A stretch of 35,956 bases of DNA from a virus, in the IMG/VR virus record IMGVR_UViG_3300044858_001379, positions 1-35,956 of that record. One strand, given 5' to 3'. Of the stretch, positions 12,504 to 20,513 are shown piece after piece. The notes under the pieces were generated by a model. That model was given only the letters and a program-made list of their open reading frames with translations. It did no database searches and was not told the origin of the DNA. Numbering within the stretch: position 1 is the first letter of the stretch; each line of letters starts with the position of its first letter. A program made the position numbers and the translations under genes.

Positions 12504-14363
12504 CTAATCTTGTACCGAACGCATTGTAACAGTACAGGTTCCTTCAAGGTCCCAGTTGGACTGGTACCCGTCAATCACCTGAAACTCTAAGTCTTCCACA
12601 ACCACGGAATACGTTTCAGTATTTTCTTGGTAGTTTATCACACGGGGGTTTGTCACCAAATCCCTCAACGCTTGTAGTTCGACTTCAACATCAAAATAGT
12701 ATTCGGTGTTCTGGACCTGCAAACGGTGATGCATGAGGATAGGGACACGGAACACTTGGCTACGGGCTGGCGAGGCGTATGCTCTAGCCATCCATCGGGT
12801 CAAAGTTGGTCCTGTGGTGGCTGTGCCTCTGGCGAACTCTAGTTTGAATTTCGCTTCAATGAACTTGGACTGTGGACCTGTGGCGACTGCTTCTGTTGAC
12901 AGAGAAACATCATGTGGGGACATTGTGGAATATGCACCAGAGTCCAACGAGATGGATGGGGTGATAGAGCCAGATAGCGGGGTGGTTCGCAAGTCGAACT
13001 TCGCTACAAACTTGCGGTCAGGGATACCCCAACGGTAGGTTCCCGTAACAAGTTCTGCTGAGGTGACAAGGTTCGCTGTGTCCTCAACATAGATGCCGTC
13101 ACCTGCAACCGAAAACAATCTTTTACTATTGAACGTTGCTACCGCCAAAACGTTTGAGGTTGATGTGTGCATCAGGTCTGAGGCGTGTGCTGGGGTGTTG
13201 CTCGCAATGAACGTGGCTAAATCTAAACGTCCCAATCCTGTGGATGTTCCGTCGTATTGTGACCAGTTGAACCACACGTAGCGTTCGTCTGCGGTGATAG
13301 AGGTGACTTCGCCTGTGGTTGGGATAAGCGCACCAGCAGTCAAGTTCGATGCGGCATCGGCAGTAGCGTAACGAATACCTTTGTTTGTTCCGATGATGAT
13401 TGCACCCAAATATCCGTAAACAACTGTAGGGATTTCCCCTGATGGAAGTTCCAAAGCAACAATAGGTATATCTAGTGTGCCGTCTGCTTTCATCGTGATT
13501 TTGTATATGGCTCCACGTGTACCCGCGTAACCCGCAGCATAAATGGCGTTTTGCCCAGCAGCGAAACTCACCCAATCCCATGTTGCTATAGGGTGCGCAT
13601 AATCGTTTTGAGTTACGTTCCCAGAAGGGTCGTAAAACAAATCTTTTGCGTGTCCACTGGCAGAATCACCAGAAGCAATTAAATGTCCTTTAACAAAATC
13701 AACATAGTAGAACTCTTCATCGAAGGCAACGTTTGATGCTACGTCTGCTGCCGTATATTTCCATATCCCGAAACTGTTAGTCAAGCCAGCGTAGGTCAGA
13801 TAGATGTTTGTTCCATCTGTAGCCATGTCACGTGGAGTGGCTGCTGGCAAACCTGTAGCAGAAGTCCATGTTGGGCTGGCAGCAAACGGGTCAGTACTGT
13901 ATTTAAGTGTTGCACCATCGGCGACATACACGCGGGTGTCAGTCACAGCAATAAGCAAGTTGGTGTTGGAAGAATTCAACGACTCTTTAACAGTATTAAG
14001 AAGCGTCACCTGACCTTTAGTCCAAGGATTCAAACCCTTAGATGTAAAGAACCTGTAATCCTGTGCTTCGGCGGTATCAGCGTAACGTTGCCCTGCACCA
14101 TAATGCCAAGAAGTTTCACCACGGCGCCACAGTCCTTGCGGGTTAATCGCTGCCTCGCCTGGGCTAGTTGATTGGTCAACAGAATCACGGACACGCGGTT
14201 CGAAACCTCTCGTGAACTGATTGGATTTCTGGTCGATGAGGAATGGTCTGCCGTTAATCGCGACAGGGAAAATGTCTGGTACGAGTTGTGTGGTTGTTCC
14301 ACCTGCAAAGAACTTTGGTGGCGGTGTGAACGCATCTGTGAAACGCAACAGTTGGTTGGACAC
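12504..14363 (-). CDS. Beta-propeller-like tail protein
   Basis: The 619-aa protein consists almost wholly of short beta-strand blocks with repeated aromatic and Gly turns (for example Y-L-T-Y-A-G, H-L-I-A-S-G, A-I-Y-A-A-G-Y, G-A-I-I-I-G-T-N-K-G-I-R), as in a beta-propeller, flanked by an N-terminal segment with W-R-R-G-E-T-S-W-H-Y-G-A-G-Q and a C-terminal beta domain. It follows the connector-like gene, the order seen for nozzle proteins of podoviruses (T7 gp12-like position). I infer a tail nozzle or hub role; a siphovirus-type minor tail protein is the alternative. Confidence 0.75.
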   Translation of the reverse strand: MSNQLLRFTDAFTPPPKFFAGGTTTQLVPDIFPVAINGRPFLIDQKSNQFTRGFEPRVRDSVDQSTSPGEAAINPQGLWRRGETSWHYGAGQRYADTAEAQDYRFFTSKGLNPWTKGQVTLLNTVKESLNSSNTNLLIAVTDTRVYVADGATLKYSTDPFAASPTWTSATGLPAATPRDMATDGTNIYLTYAGLTNSFGIWKYTAADVASNVAFDEEFYYVDFVKGHLIASGDSASGHAKDLFYDPSGNVTQNDYAHPIATWDWVSFAAGQNAIYAAGYAGTRGAIYKITMKADGTLDIPIVALELPSGEIPTVVYGYLGAIIIGTNKGIRYATADAASNLTAGALIPTTGEVTSITADERYVWFNWSQYDGTSTGLGRLDLATFIASNTPAHASDLMHTSTSNVLAVATFNSKRLFSVAGDGIYVEDTANLVTSAELVTGTYRWGIPDRKFVAKFDLRTTPLSGSITPSISLDSGAYSTMSPHDVSLSTEAVATGPQSKFIEAKFKLEFARGTATTGPTLTRWMARAYASPARSQVFRVPILMHHRLQVQNTEYYFDVEVELQALRDLVTNPRVINYQENTETYSVVVEDLEFQVIDGYQSNWDLEGTCTVTMRSVQD

Positions 14364-14366
14364 CGT

Positions 14367-15254
14367 TTAATCCTTAGATAAGAACGTTGGGTATGACCTT
14401 GCGAGACGTGCTGCTTCTGCTTGGATACGGTCACGTCGCAACCGTTGCAAGTTGGTGATGCTGCCACCAACTGCACCCGCCCCCACTTCATCAGCGCGGC
14501 GTGTATCGCCCTGTGATTCGGTGAAGTTACGTTTGATTTCACGTGGGGACATTAAACGGATTTGTGTACCGAGAGCAAGAATATCTGTGCAACTTTCCTG
14601 CAAACCACCAGTGGTATTTACATCCACTGATTCGGTTGCGGCAGTCCCGTATGCTGCTTTGTATACGATGCGTAGTCTGCCAGGGAATACACCTTGGTCG
14701 AAACGGACTGCGAACCCTGAAGCAAAGTCATCTGTTGGCAGGTCACGCATGAGACGCACCTTGCGTGCTATCGGATAGTCGTCGGTCATGTAGCGGACAG
14801 ACACATTGATGAGGTCAATGATGGATGTAACACCTGTCAGGTTGACCATTACATCTGAACCGTTGTAATCAAGGTTCAATGTTTTGATTTGGAACAGTCC
14901 GTGCATCGGTGAGGACAAGTCGGAGATTTCGTCGTTCAACGCTTCAAGGCATTGTGCCCGTGGGAAACGTGGGTTGACAGTAACGATGGCTCCTGCGGTG
15001 TGTGCGGCTGCTGTGGTGCCGTTGTATCCACGTTGCACTTCTAAAGTTTTGGTGCCTGTATCCGCCGCCCAAATATAAAACAGTTCTGAATCGATTTCAA
15101 AAACCTGTCCGACACGTAGACCTTCCAACGCATAGGTGACAGTGACACTTGTATCAGAACTGGTGATAGTTGAGACAAGTTTGTTGCGAGCCTCAACCGT
15201 TCCAGACAGTAGTTGCCGCAACGTCCTATCGATGACGGTTGCTGCTGTGGTCAT
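14367..15254 (-). CDS. Head-tail connector or tail tubular protein
   Basis: The 295-aa protein has an N-terminal helical start (TVIDRTLRQLLSG), a beta domain with R-V-G-Q-V-F-E-I-D-S-E-L-F-Y-I and V-Q-R-G-Y-N-G-T-T-A-A-A-H-T-A-G, then P-R-F-P-R-A-Q-C-L-E-A-L-N-D-E-I and a C-terminal basic helix. The pattern and place between the head genes and the propeller protein fit an adaptor/tail tubular A-like protein of a short-tailed phage. The identification is by pattern and order, not by a specific signature. Confidence 0.75.
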   Translation of the reverse strand: MTTAATVIDRTLRQLLSGTVEARNKLVSTITSSDTSVTVTYALEGLRVGQVFEIDSELFYIWAADTGTKTLEVQRGYNGTTAAAHTAGAIVTVNPRFPRAQCLEALNDEISDLSSPMHGLFQIKTLNLDYNGSDVMVNLTGVTSIIDLINVSVRYMTDDYPIARKVRLMRDLPTDDFASGFAVRFDQGVFPGRLRIVYKAAYGTAATESVDVNTTGGLQESCTDILALGTQIRLMSPREIKRNFTESQGDTRRADEVGAGAVGGSITNLQRLRRDRIQAEAARLARSYPTFLSKD

Positions 15255-15376
15255 TACTTCTTTTTCTTAGCCTTGGCTTTCATCTTCATCGGCTTGCCAG
15301 TTTTCTTGGCTTCCGCCTTAGCCATTGCCATACCTTTTGCACCATAACCGAATTCTTTTTTCCCGACCATTGGCAT
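15254..15376 (-). CDS. Very basic Lys/Ala-rich micro-protein (40 aa)
   Basis: An ATG at 15374-15376 with AAAGGAAAA upstream opens a 40-aa frame ending at 15254-15256, overlapping the next start as TAATG. It begins M-P-M-V-G-K-K-E-F-G-Y-G-A-K-G and ends in repeated K/A/M. Similar very basic small proteins with an M-P-x-V-G-K-K start are common in aquatic podoviruses near the head-tail genes. A DNA-packing or virion-internal role is plausible. The good ribosome site and exact junction support it. Confidence 0.7.
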   Translation of the reverse strand: MPMVGKKEFGYGAKGMAMAKAEAKKTGKPMKMKAKAKKKK

Positions 15377-15417
15377 AATTTTTCCTTTCAGAGATGAGAC
15401 GAATAGATTATCACGAA

Positions 15418-15678
15418 CTAGCAGTCCCATTTCCGCAAAGCCAAAGCCTTACGAGTAGGTCTACCTTTCGCATCCTTCATTGGACCTGGCATCCCGCCCA
15501 TCCGTGCGCAAAATGATTTACGGCGGGCAGCATCCTTTGGAGATTTCTTTGCCTGAGCAGCAGACACAGGTGGTTTCAGGTTCATGCCTTGCGCTTTAGC
15601 AGAGGCTCGACCCTTGGCGTTCAAGCCGCCAGCAGGGTTCTTGCCTTCTTTGCGTTGCCATGCGGCAGTCTTAGCCAC
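15418..15678 (-). CDS. DUF6321-like basic protein (86 aa)
   Basis: The protein begins M-A-K-T-A-A-W-Q-R-K-E-G-K-N-P-A-G-G-L-N and ends with R-R-K-S-F-C-A-R-M-G-G-M...L-R-K-W-D-C. I recognise this combination (WQRKEG-NP-GGLN plus RRKSFCARM and a final LRKW.C) as the DUF6321 type found in marine podoviruses. It is strongly basic and has two conserved cysteines. Function is unknown; location among structural genes suggests a virion or nucleic-acid-associated role. It overlaps the upstream gene by 8 bases. Confidence 0.82.
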   Translation of the reverse strand: MAKTAAWQRKEGKNPAGGLNAKGRASAKAQGMNLKPPVSAAQAKKSPKDAARRKSFCARMGGMPGPMKDAKGRPTRKALALRKWDC

Positions 15679-15832
15679 GTTTCATTCTCTTTGCGGCAGC
15701 GTTATCAACAAGGTTTGGATATGGGCGACCTGCCTTTTTCGCACGAGCCTTGGCAGCAGTCTTTTGTGCTGGTGTTAATGGGGTGGATTTTTTGTTTGGG
15801 TTTTTTTTGTCCCAAAATTCTTTCTTTTTCAC
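15671..15832 (-). CDS. Small basic protein (53 aa), GTG start
   Basis: The GTG at 15830-15832 overlaps the preceding TGA (GTGA) and has AGGAG 8 bases upstream, so the 53-aa product V-K-K-K-E-F-W-D-K-K-N-P is the likely gene; the in-frame ATG at 15982 lies far inside the glycosyltransferase. It continues L-T-P-A-Q-K...A-K-K-A-G-R-P-Y-P-N-L-V-D-N-A-A-A, a pattern familiar from small basic phage proteins adjacent to DUF6321-like genes. Three basic small genes in a row point to a shared DNA- or RNA-binding role in the virion. Confidence 0.72.
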   Translation of the reverse strand: MKKKEFWDKKNPNKKSTPLTPAQKTAAKARAKKAGRPYPNLVDNAAAKRMKRG

Positions 15833-16953
15833 AGCAAAACTCCTGATTCCTTTAACACGTTCCTGACATTCAACACTACAGTATACGTTTCCCCTGGAAC
15901 CATGCTCACATAATGACTGCCAATGGTGGCTTGGACACGGCGTGACACTTGTATTTCGCAGGTGGGTTCCAAGGGTTTCCAATCTGGGGTAATAAGTTTC
16001 GGGGATGGTTTGACGATTTGTAGGAGTTGGTCGGCTGACGTGTTCCAGTTGAACGCTTCTGTTTGGGGTGCTTTCAAATATGCTTGCTTACGGTATTTGT
16101 CACGGTTCAGGTAGATGTCTTTGATGGCTTCGGCTAATGCTTCCTGGTCGGGTTCGTCCCAGTCGCCCATGTTCTGCCAAACACCTTTGGCGGTGGGCAC
16201 TGATGTGGTGGGGATTCTGTGAGTGGCAAGATTCGAGAACTCTCTGTGACCGTGGGCATCAGAGATGATGGTTGGTACACCAGCAGAGATTGCTTGAAGT
16301 GGCATCAGCCCGAACCCTTCACCTCTGGATACGGATATGAAACAGTCTGCCGAGCGAACCAGGTCGCGTTCCTGTTCGACGGTTAACCATTCACGGTGCA
16401 CGATGACGTTGGGGAACTCTAGGTCTTTGGGTGCGAACAGATGTGGTGGAACTATTTTGATGTGGAGTTCGGTGTCTGGTAGTTGAAGTTTGTTGAATAC
16501 TTCTAGTACTACGTCGAGTCCTTTGCGGTACCATTCGGAGCCGCCGCACAAAATTTTGAACTTGTTGTTTGCTGGTCGGTCTGCTGGATGCCACATGGTT
16601 CGGTCTACGCCGAGGGGTATCATGTGCACTTCGTCGTGGAATTGTGAGAATAGTTCCCAGTTGTGCAGCGATGGGACTATGATTTTGTTGAAGTTTTGTA
16701 GGTAGTCTGAGAATTCTGGTGGCAACCAGTTTGTTTCCCACATGGTTAGCAGGTGTGGTACTTGTGTTTTGTGCCAGCCTTTTATCAGGTTTGGTCTTAA
16801 AGCGAAAACAACATGTTCTGCATCTTCGACAAGTGTTACCTTTTCTGATAACGCATTGCGTAGTCCGACAACCATTTTGCCGTAACCAACTTTTTCGATG
16901 TTGACACCAACAAGGTTTAGATAGTTGGAAGTATTCCTGTTTCCACTTGCCAT
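15829..16953 (-). CDS. GT4-type glycosyltransferase with C-terminal beta domain
   Basis: The 374-aa protein has a GT-B fold: N-terminal Rossmann half with V-G-Y-G-K-M and W-E-T-N-W-L, K-I-I-V-P-S, I-P-L-G-V-D at about 110-115, then K-I-L-C-G-G-S-E-W-Y-R-K-G-L-D and the donor-binding S-R-G-E-G-F-G-L-M-P-L-Q-A-I-S-A-G-V-P. It lacks membrane segments. The last 45 residues (C-E-I-Q-V-S-R-R...) form an extra beta segment not part of the catalytic core. It sits among virion genes, so it may glycosylate virion or host-surface molecules. It overlaps the upstream gene by 37 bases. Confidence 0.85.
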   Translation of the reverse strand: MASGNRNTSNYLNLVGVNIEKVGYGKMVVGLRNALSEKVTLVEDAEHVVFALRPNLIKGWHKTQVPHLLTMWETNWLPPEFSDYLQNFNKIIVPSLHNWELFSQFHDEVHMIPLGVDRTMWHPADRPANNKFKILCGGSEWYRKGLDVVLEVFNKLQLPDTELHIKIVPPHLFAPKDLEFPNVIVHREWLTVEQERDLVRSADCFISVSRGEGFGLMPLQAISAGVPTIISDAHGHREFSNLATHRIPTTSVPTAKGVWQNMGDWDEPDQEALAEAIKDIYLNRDKYRKQAYLKAPQTEAFNWNTSADQLLQIVKPSPKLITPDWKPLEPTCEIQVSRRVQATIGSHYVSMVPGETYTVVLNVRNVLKESGVLL

Positions 16954-17192
16954 CCTTCTTGTGCTCTTTTCTCTACGTTGGCAGCACCGTCAATCCTCTT
17001 TGGTTGTAATCCGTTTGCGCGAAGACGTTTGTATGCTGGCATATCTTTATTCCAGTTGCGTTCTGTTGTGTTGACTGCGGCTACCTTAGCCCCACGGGTG
17101 GTGGTGGTGTTGGTTCCCATTCTTACCCCTGCGACTCTGCATCCGAAACATCCTTCAACGTCTAAGTTGGGGTGTGTTTCTTGGTGTTTCAT
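16917..17192 (-). CDS. Small conserved actinophage-type protein (91 aa)
   Basis: The protein starts M-K-H-Q-E-T-H-P-N-L-D-V-E-G-C-F-G-C-R-V-A-G-V and later has R-N-W-N-K-D-M-P-A-Y-K-R-L-R-A-N-G-L-Q-P-K-R-I-D-G-A-A. I associate this paired motif (HPNLDVEGCFGC and QPKRIDG) with small hypothetical proteins near head genes of actinophages. The CxxC may bind metal. It overlaps the previous gene's stop by 4 bases. Function unknown. Confidence 0.72.
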   Translation of the reverse strand: MKHQETHPNLDVEGCFGCRVAGVRMGTNTTTTRGAKVAAVNTTERNWNKDMPAYKRLRANGLQPKRIDGAANVEKRAQEGWQVETGILPTI

Positions 17193-17485
17193 GTTATAAA
17201 TGCTCCGTATCCTGCGGCGGTTAGCGATGCTACTTCGGTTGCGTCGACTTCAATTTCGTGTCCACCGTAGTACACCTTGCTCACCGCGACAGCGTATGAC
17301 GGTTGGTTTTCTGTGTAAGAACCATCAGACAACAAATAGATATTGCGTCCACGCGGCGAAGGTTCAATGCGCCCACCCAAACGATTAGCAAGACGCTGGT
17401 CCTTAGACAAACGCATACCACCCATGTAATCGGAAACAATCACAGGCACAACAAAGTCGTCGGTTGGTGGTCGAAACGTAGCCAT
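17189..17485 (-). CDS. Small structural protein with GGH-AAG domain
   Basis: The 98-aa protein ends with I-Y-L-L-S-D-G-S-Y, then K-V-Y-Y-G-G-H and D-A-T-E-V-A-S-L-T-A-A-G-Y-G-A-F-I-T. The same domain closes the 321-aa protein encoded next door (YKLTDGTY, KVYLGGH, DATEIAELTAAGFG), so the two are paralogues with and without a repeat region. It is probably a virion or fibre-associated domain. The start overlaps the neighbour's stop by one base. Confidence 0.75.
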   Translation of the reverse strand: MATFRPPTDDFVVPVIVSDYMGGMRLSKDQRLANRLGGRIEPSPRGRNIYLLSDGSYTENQPSYAVAVSKVYYGGHEIEVDATEVASLTAAGYGAFIT

Positions 17486-18450
17486 CAGGTAATACTACTT
17501 CCGAACCCAGCAGCGGTCAGTTCAGCAATTTCGGTGGCATCCAAGAAGTTATCGTGCCCACCCAAATACACCTTGACAATACGCTCAGGGCGACGTGGGT
17601 CAGTTATCTGATATGTGCCATCAGTAAGTTTGTACAAGTTGTATGCCCTAATCCCTTGCGGTGTGAATGAGAACAGTCTGTCGGATGGTTCGGTAGAAAG
17701 CCGTTCAGCGAACGGATAGCCTGTAGTTGTTGGGACACGGAAGATGTGGGATTTATCCCAATCGGCGGTGCCTGTGCCTAATCCTGAACCTGTGCCCGTT
17801 CTGAATAATGCCCGTGCACCAATCGTCGTCGATGTTCCCTCGCCTGCACCCGACGATGTACGGATAGCCGTGACAACCCTCGTCGCCTCAGACGTTCCTT
17901 CACCTGCACCTGTGCTAGTTCTGACAACAACATGGATTGATATTGTAGTGGCTGAACCAACACCATTACCTGTGGCACTTCGCACAGGAAGAATTTTTCC
18001 AACTGTTGTATCTGAACCTAGTCCACTTCCAGATGCCGTGCGTGGAGCAATGTGAAGTCCTGTGGAATCCATTGTTCCCACACCCGAACCTGTAGCGTTA
18101 CGAATCCGTACAGATATTGCCACCGCAGTAGCATCACCAAGACCACTGCCCGATGCTTGGCGTTGGCGTAGCACTTGTGCGACAGATGACGCTGTACCCA
18201 AACCTGATGCTGTAGCAGTAACCGTGAGAACTGCACGAACACCTAGATAGTAACGACCGCCGAAACGGTACGGGAAACTGAAGTCAGTTAACTGACCTAA
18301 ACGAACCTGAGCAGAACCATGCGCGACAGAGGATGTTCCGTTACCCGAACCAGTAGCAGTACGACCAACAACCCGAAAATAGGTTGCACGATAAAACGGG
18401 TGCGTATCATAAAACGGTTCTGTGAAACCTGTGACTGCTGTTTGCGCCAT
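17485..18450 (-). CDS. Structural protein with 20-residue tandem repeats
   Basis: The 321-aa protein has an N-terminal region rich in Tyr/Phe (1-70), at least seven tandem repeats of exactly 20 residues with core A-[ST]-G-[SNA]-G-x-G-[TSD] and an R near each end (about 79-226), then a C-terminal domain shared with the 98-aa neighbour. The repeats probably form an elongated beta structure, such as a fibre shaft. It lies between capsid and tail genes. A virion surface or fibre role is inferred. No repeat is frameshifted. Confidence 0.78.
   Translation of the reverse strand: MAQTAVTGFTEPFYDTHPFYRATYFRVVGRTATGSGNGTSSVAHGSAQVRLGQLTDFSFPYRFGGRYYLGVRAVLTVTATASGLGTASSVAQVLRQRQASGSGLGDATAVAISVRIRNATGSGVGTMDSTGLHIAPRTASGSGLGSDTTVGKILPVRSATGNGVGSATTISIHVVVRTSTGAGEGTSEATRVVTAIRTSSGAGEGTSTTIGARALFRTGTGSGLGTGTADWDKSHIFRVPTTTGYPFAERLSTEPSDRLFSFTPQGIRAYNLYKLTDGTYQITDPRRPERIVKVYLGGHDNFLDATEIAELTAAGFGSSIT
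17773..18216 (-). repeat. Tandem 60-base coding repeats (20-aa units)
   Basis: The repeat units start with Ala/Ser-Thr/Ser-Gly-x-Gly-x-Gly at residues spaced exactly 20 apart in the encoded protein. At the DNA level the units differ considerably, so the array is old or kept diverse; the copy number can change by recombination without breaking the frame. Confidence 0.75.
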
Positions 18451-18470
18451 GAGGGGTTATCCCCTAACGG

Positions 18471-18839
18471 CTAGTCGAGCGACAGGGTGAGCGAAGTGAT
18501 TTGAAAGGTGTCGCCCGCAGTTACCGCTGCCGAAGAAGACAACGCACCAGTCCACAAACAGTTACCAGCAGTAGAAGCATCCCACATAGACCAATGCGTA
18601 TAGGTTTCTGTAGCAGCAACGTTCGTCCATTCCAAAGTGGCGGAGGTAGCAATAGAACCAGAAGCGGCTGTAGCCCACGCAGCCTCTTTGCGGGTCGCTT
18701 CAGTAGCAGCGGCAGTAGTGCCAGCCTCACCAGCATCAGCCGTATGCAACTTGATATACACGTTGGTTGGCATGGTCCACGCAGTCTTGCCCGTGGTGTG
18801 TTCAAGAATTTTTAGTTCTGCATAGTTAGAAATGGACAT
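18471..18839 (-). CDS. Tail fibre/decoration-like protein (Gp80-like)
   Basis: The 122-aa protein opens M-S-I-S-N-Y-A-E-L-K-I-L-E-H-T-T-G-K-T-A-W, then N-V-Y-I-K-L-H-T-A-D, A-T-R-K-E-A-A-W, L-E-W-T-N and Y-T-H-W-S-M-W-D-A-S-T-A-G-N-C-L-W-T-G-A-L. This order is typical of the small phage tail-fibre/structural family I know as Gp80-like. It follows the major capsid gene across a terminator, so a head decoration role is also possible. Confidence 0.78.
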   Translation of the reverse strand: MSISNYAELKILEHTTGKTAWTMPTNVYIKLHTADAGEAGTTAAATEATRKEAAWATAASGSIATSATLEWTNVAATETYTHWSMWDASTAGNCLWTGALSSSAAVTAGDTFQITSLTLSLD

Positions 18840-18867
18840 ACAAACCTTTCGACCTGTGAATACTATA

Positions 18868-18903
18868 CCAAAAGCAAAAGCCCCCCGCCGAAGCAGGGGG
18901 CTG
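18868..18903 (-). terminator. Rho-independent terminator after major capsid gene
   Basis: On the minus strand AGCCCCC (complement of 18896-18902) and GGGGGCT (complement of 18879-18885) form a 7-base stem with a short loop, followed by TTTTGCTTTT. It lies 18 bases after the capsid stop. It probably lets the capsid message be made in excess of the tail genes, with partial read-through. Confidence 0.85.
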
Positions 18904-18920
18904 AAGCCTCATCTAACTAA

Positions 18921-19889
18921 TTAGGAGTTTGTTCCAATTGAAGATGCTGACTCAATTCGACGAAGCGAAGCCTCGCGGAAGCGACCATAGCCGCCAAGCC
19001 AGTACCAACCCAATGGCTGCAAACGCATCAAAAGGTCGGTCACGTTGCCGCGAACAATCTTCGGAACTGCGCCGTTGCCATCTTGTGCCGAGAACGCCTT
19101 GGCAAGAGCCTGGCGACCCATGATGTGCGTGCAATAAGCATCAATGGTTCCAGTTGAACTGGTACCGTTCGATGCGTTCGTGAACACCTTGGCACGTGGA
19201 GTCTCAATGAAACGAACCGACTCAAACAAGCCGATTTCGCCATTGTAGATACCTTCTGGGTTTACGTAGTTAGCAGGGGTACGCCATGCTGATACGTCGG
19301 TGTTGGAACGGAAGTCATACGACACGTCTGGGTGGATGAAGCCGATGTAAGAACCGTTGAAGGTTGCTACGTTTGCTCCACGCAACTGGGCGACAGTCCT
19401 ACGAACATCGTCAGCGTGCAGAATGTCATCTGTTGAGATTGACTCACGGCTCGTTGGTGTGGTTGTGCCACCTGTTGCGTAAATGACGTTGGTTCCACCA
19501 GCAAGAACTTCACGGACAACCTGGTCGATTGAATCGCCTGCGTTATATCCGATGATGTTTGCTGCTGCTGAGTCAACATCCAAGAACGCTGTTCCGCGCA
19601 ACTTGGCTGTGGTGACAACTGCGTTACCGTATTCGTTAAGAGTTACGGTTACTTGGCTGTCGGACAATGCGGTTGGGGTGACGTCAGTTACCTCGTTCAG
19701 CGTTGACGTTGCTGCTGCAATGTCGCTGAAAATGGTGAATGTGACACCCGTACCTGGCATTGCCTGCTGTACTGGTTGTACGTCTGCTGCCTGGTCGAAC
19801 AAGAGTTCTGAACGCAACGCAAAATATGCGAGACGGTCAAATGCTACCTGGTCTACGGACAGAGACGAGAGTTGGGTTTCGCCTGCCAT
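18921..19889 (-). CDS. Major capsid protein, N4-gp56-like
   Basis: The 322-aa protein has the pattern of N4-gp56-type HK97-fold capsid proteins: F-T-I-F-S-D-I-A-A-A-T-S-T-L-N-E, then V-T-V-T-L-N-E-Y-G-N-A-V-V-T-T-A-K-L-R-G, a helix with Q-V-V-R-E-V-L-A-G, S-Y-I-G-F-I-H-P-D-V-S-Y-D and a C-terminal G-W-Y-W-L-G-G-Y-G-R-F. A scaffold-like gene precedes it and a strong terminator follows. AAAGGAAAAA precedes the start. The assignment is based on pattern, and order agrees. Confidence 0.9.
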   Translation of the reverse strand: MAGETQLSSLSVDQVAFDRLAYFALRSELLFDQAADVQPVQQAMPGTGVTFTIFSDIAAATSTLNEVTDVTPTALSDSQVTVTLNEYGNAVVTTAKLRGTAFLDVDSAAANIIGYNAGDSIDQVVREVLAGGTNVIYATGGTTTPTSRESISTDDILHADDVRRTVAQLRGANVATFNGSYIGFIHPDVSYDFRSNTDVSAWRTPANYVNPEGIYNGEIGLFESVRFIETPRAKVFTNASNGTSSTGTIDAYCTHIMGRQALAKAFSAQDGNGAVPKIVRGNVTDLLMRLQPLGWYWLGGYGRFREASLRRIESASSIGTNS

Positions 19890-19916
19890 GATTATTTTTC
19901 CTTTAAGTAGAAGTTG

Positions 19917-20372
19917 TTACGAATTTTGTAATGCTATTCGTGCTTCTGACAGGATTGCATCTACTTCTTGAGGCGACCTTGCTTCGTTTAACCTTCGGCT
20001 CCAGTCAACTGGTGGTTGCGCTGTTTGGCTTCCTGCACCGATTTTCGCGGTTCGGGACCAAGCGTTCGCTTCATCTGCTGACGGTTTGGAATCTGGGGGA
20101 CTAATCAATTGCGCCTCTACAGCGGCTTCCCTGATGGCTTCTGGTGAAAGTTCTCCGTCATATGCTTTAACAAAGTACTTTGACATTGGTGAGGCTGGGT
20201 CTATCCCTGCTTTCACAAATGCGAGTTCTCGTTTGGCTGCTTCGGATTCCGCTACCTGCTTGCGTAGGTCGGCGGTTTCTTTCTCCAGTTGTTTCATCCT
20301 TGCCCGAACTGGGTTGCGGGTGTCGGAATCTTCCGTCTGGTATTCGCTTTCGTAGTTGTCAATATCTGACAT
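19917..20372 (-). CDS. Capsid scaffolding protein
   Basis: The ATG at 20372 has AGGAG at good spacing; a longer GTG-started frame to 20438 is less likely. The 151-aa product is acidic at its N-terminus, has a central charged coiled coil (M-K-Q-L-E-K-E-T-A-D-L-R-K-Q-V-A-E) and a Pro/Gln-rich linker, then a helical end. This composition and its place directly before the major capsid gene are typical of podo- and siphovirus scaffolds, which guide procapsid assembly and then leave. Confidence 0.82.
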   Translation of the reverse strand: MSDIDNYESEYQTEDSDTRNPVRARMKQLEKETADLRKQVAESEAAKRELAFVKAGIDPASPMSKYFVKAYDGELSPEAIREAAVEAQLISPPDSKPSADEANAWSRTAKIGAGSQTAQPPVDWSRRLNEARSPQEVDAILSEARIALQNS

Positions 20373-20513
20373 ATGGCACGCTCCTGTTTCTGCCCACACC
20401 ACAACGGAGGGTTGTGATGGCTGCTGTTGATTTGTCACCCCATATTGCTCCGCACGGTTCGGGGGTTATCCGTGAAGGTAATGTCAATATACCACAGACT
20501 TTTTTGTTATGTG

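Noticed and set aside
20482-20487. TTGACA on the minus strand before the scaffold gene
   Set aside because: No -10-like hexamer is found at 16-18 bases, so it is not called a promoter.
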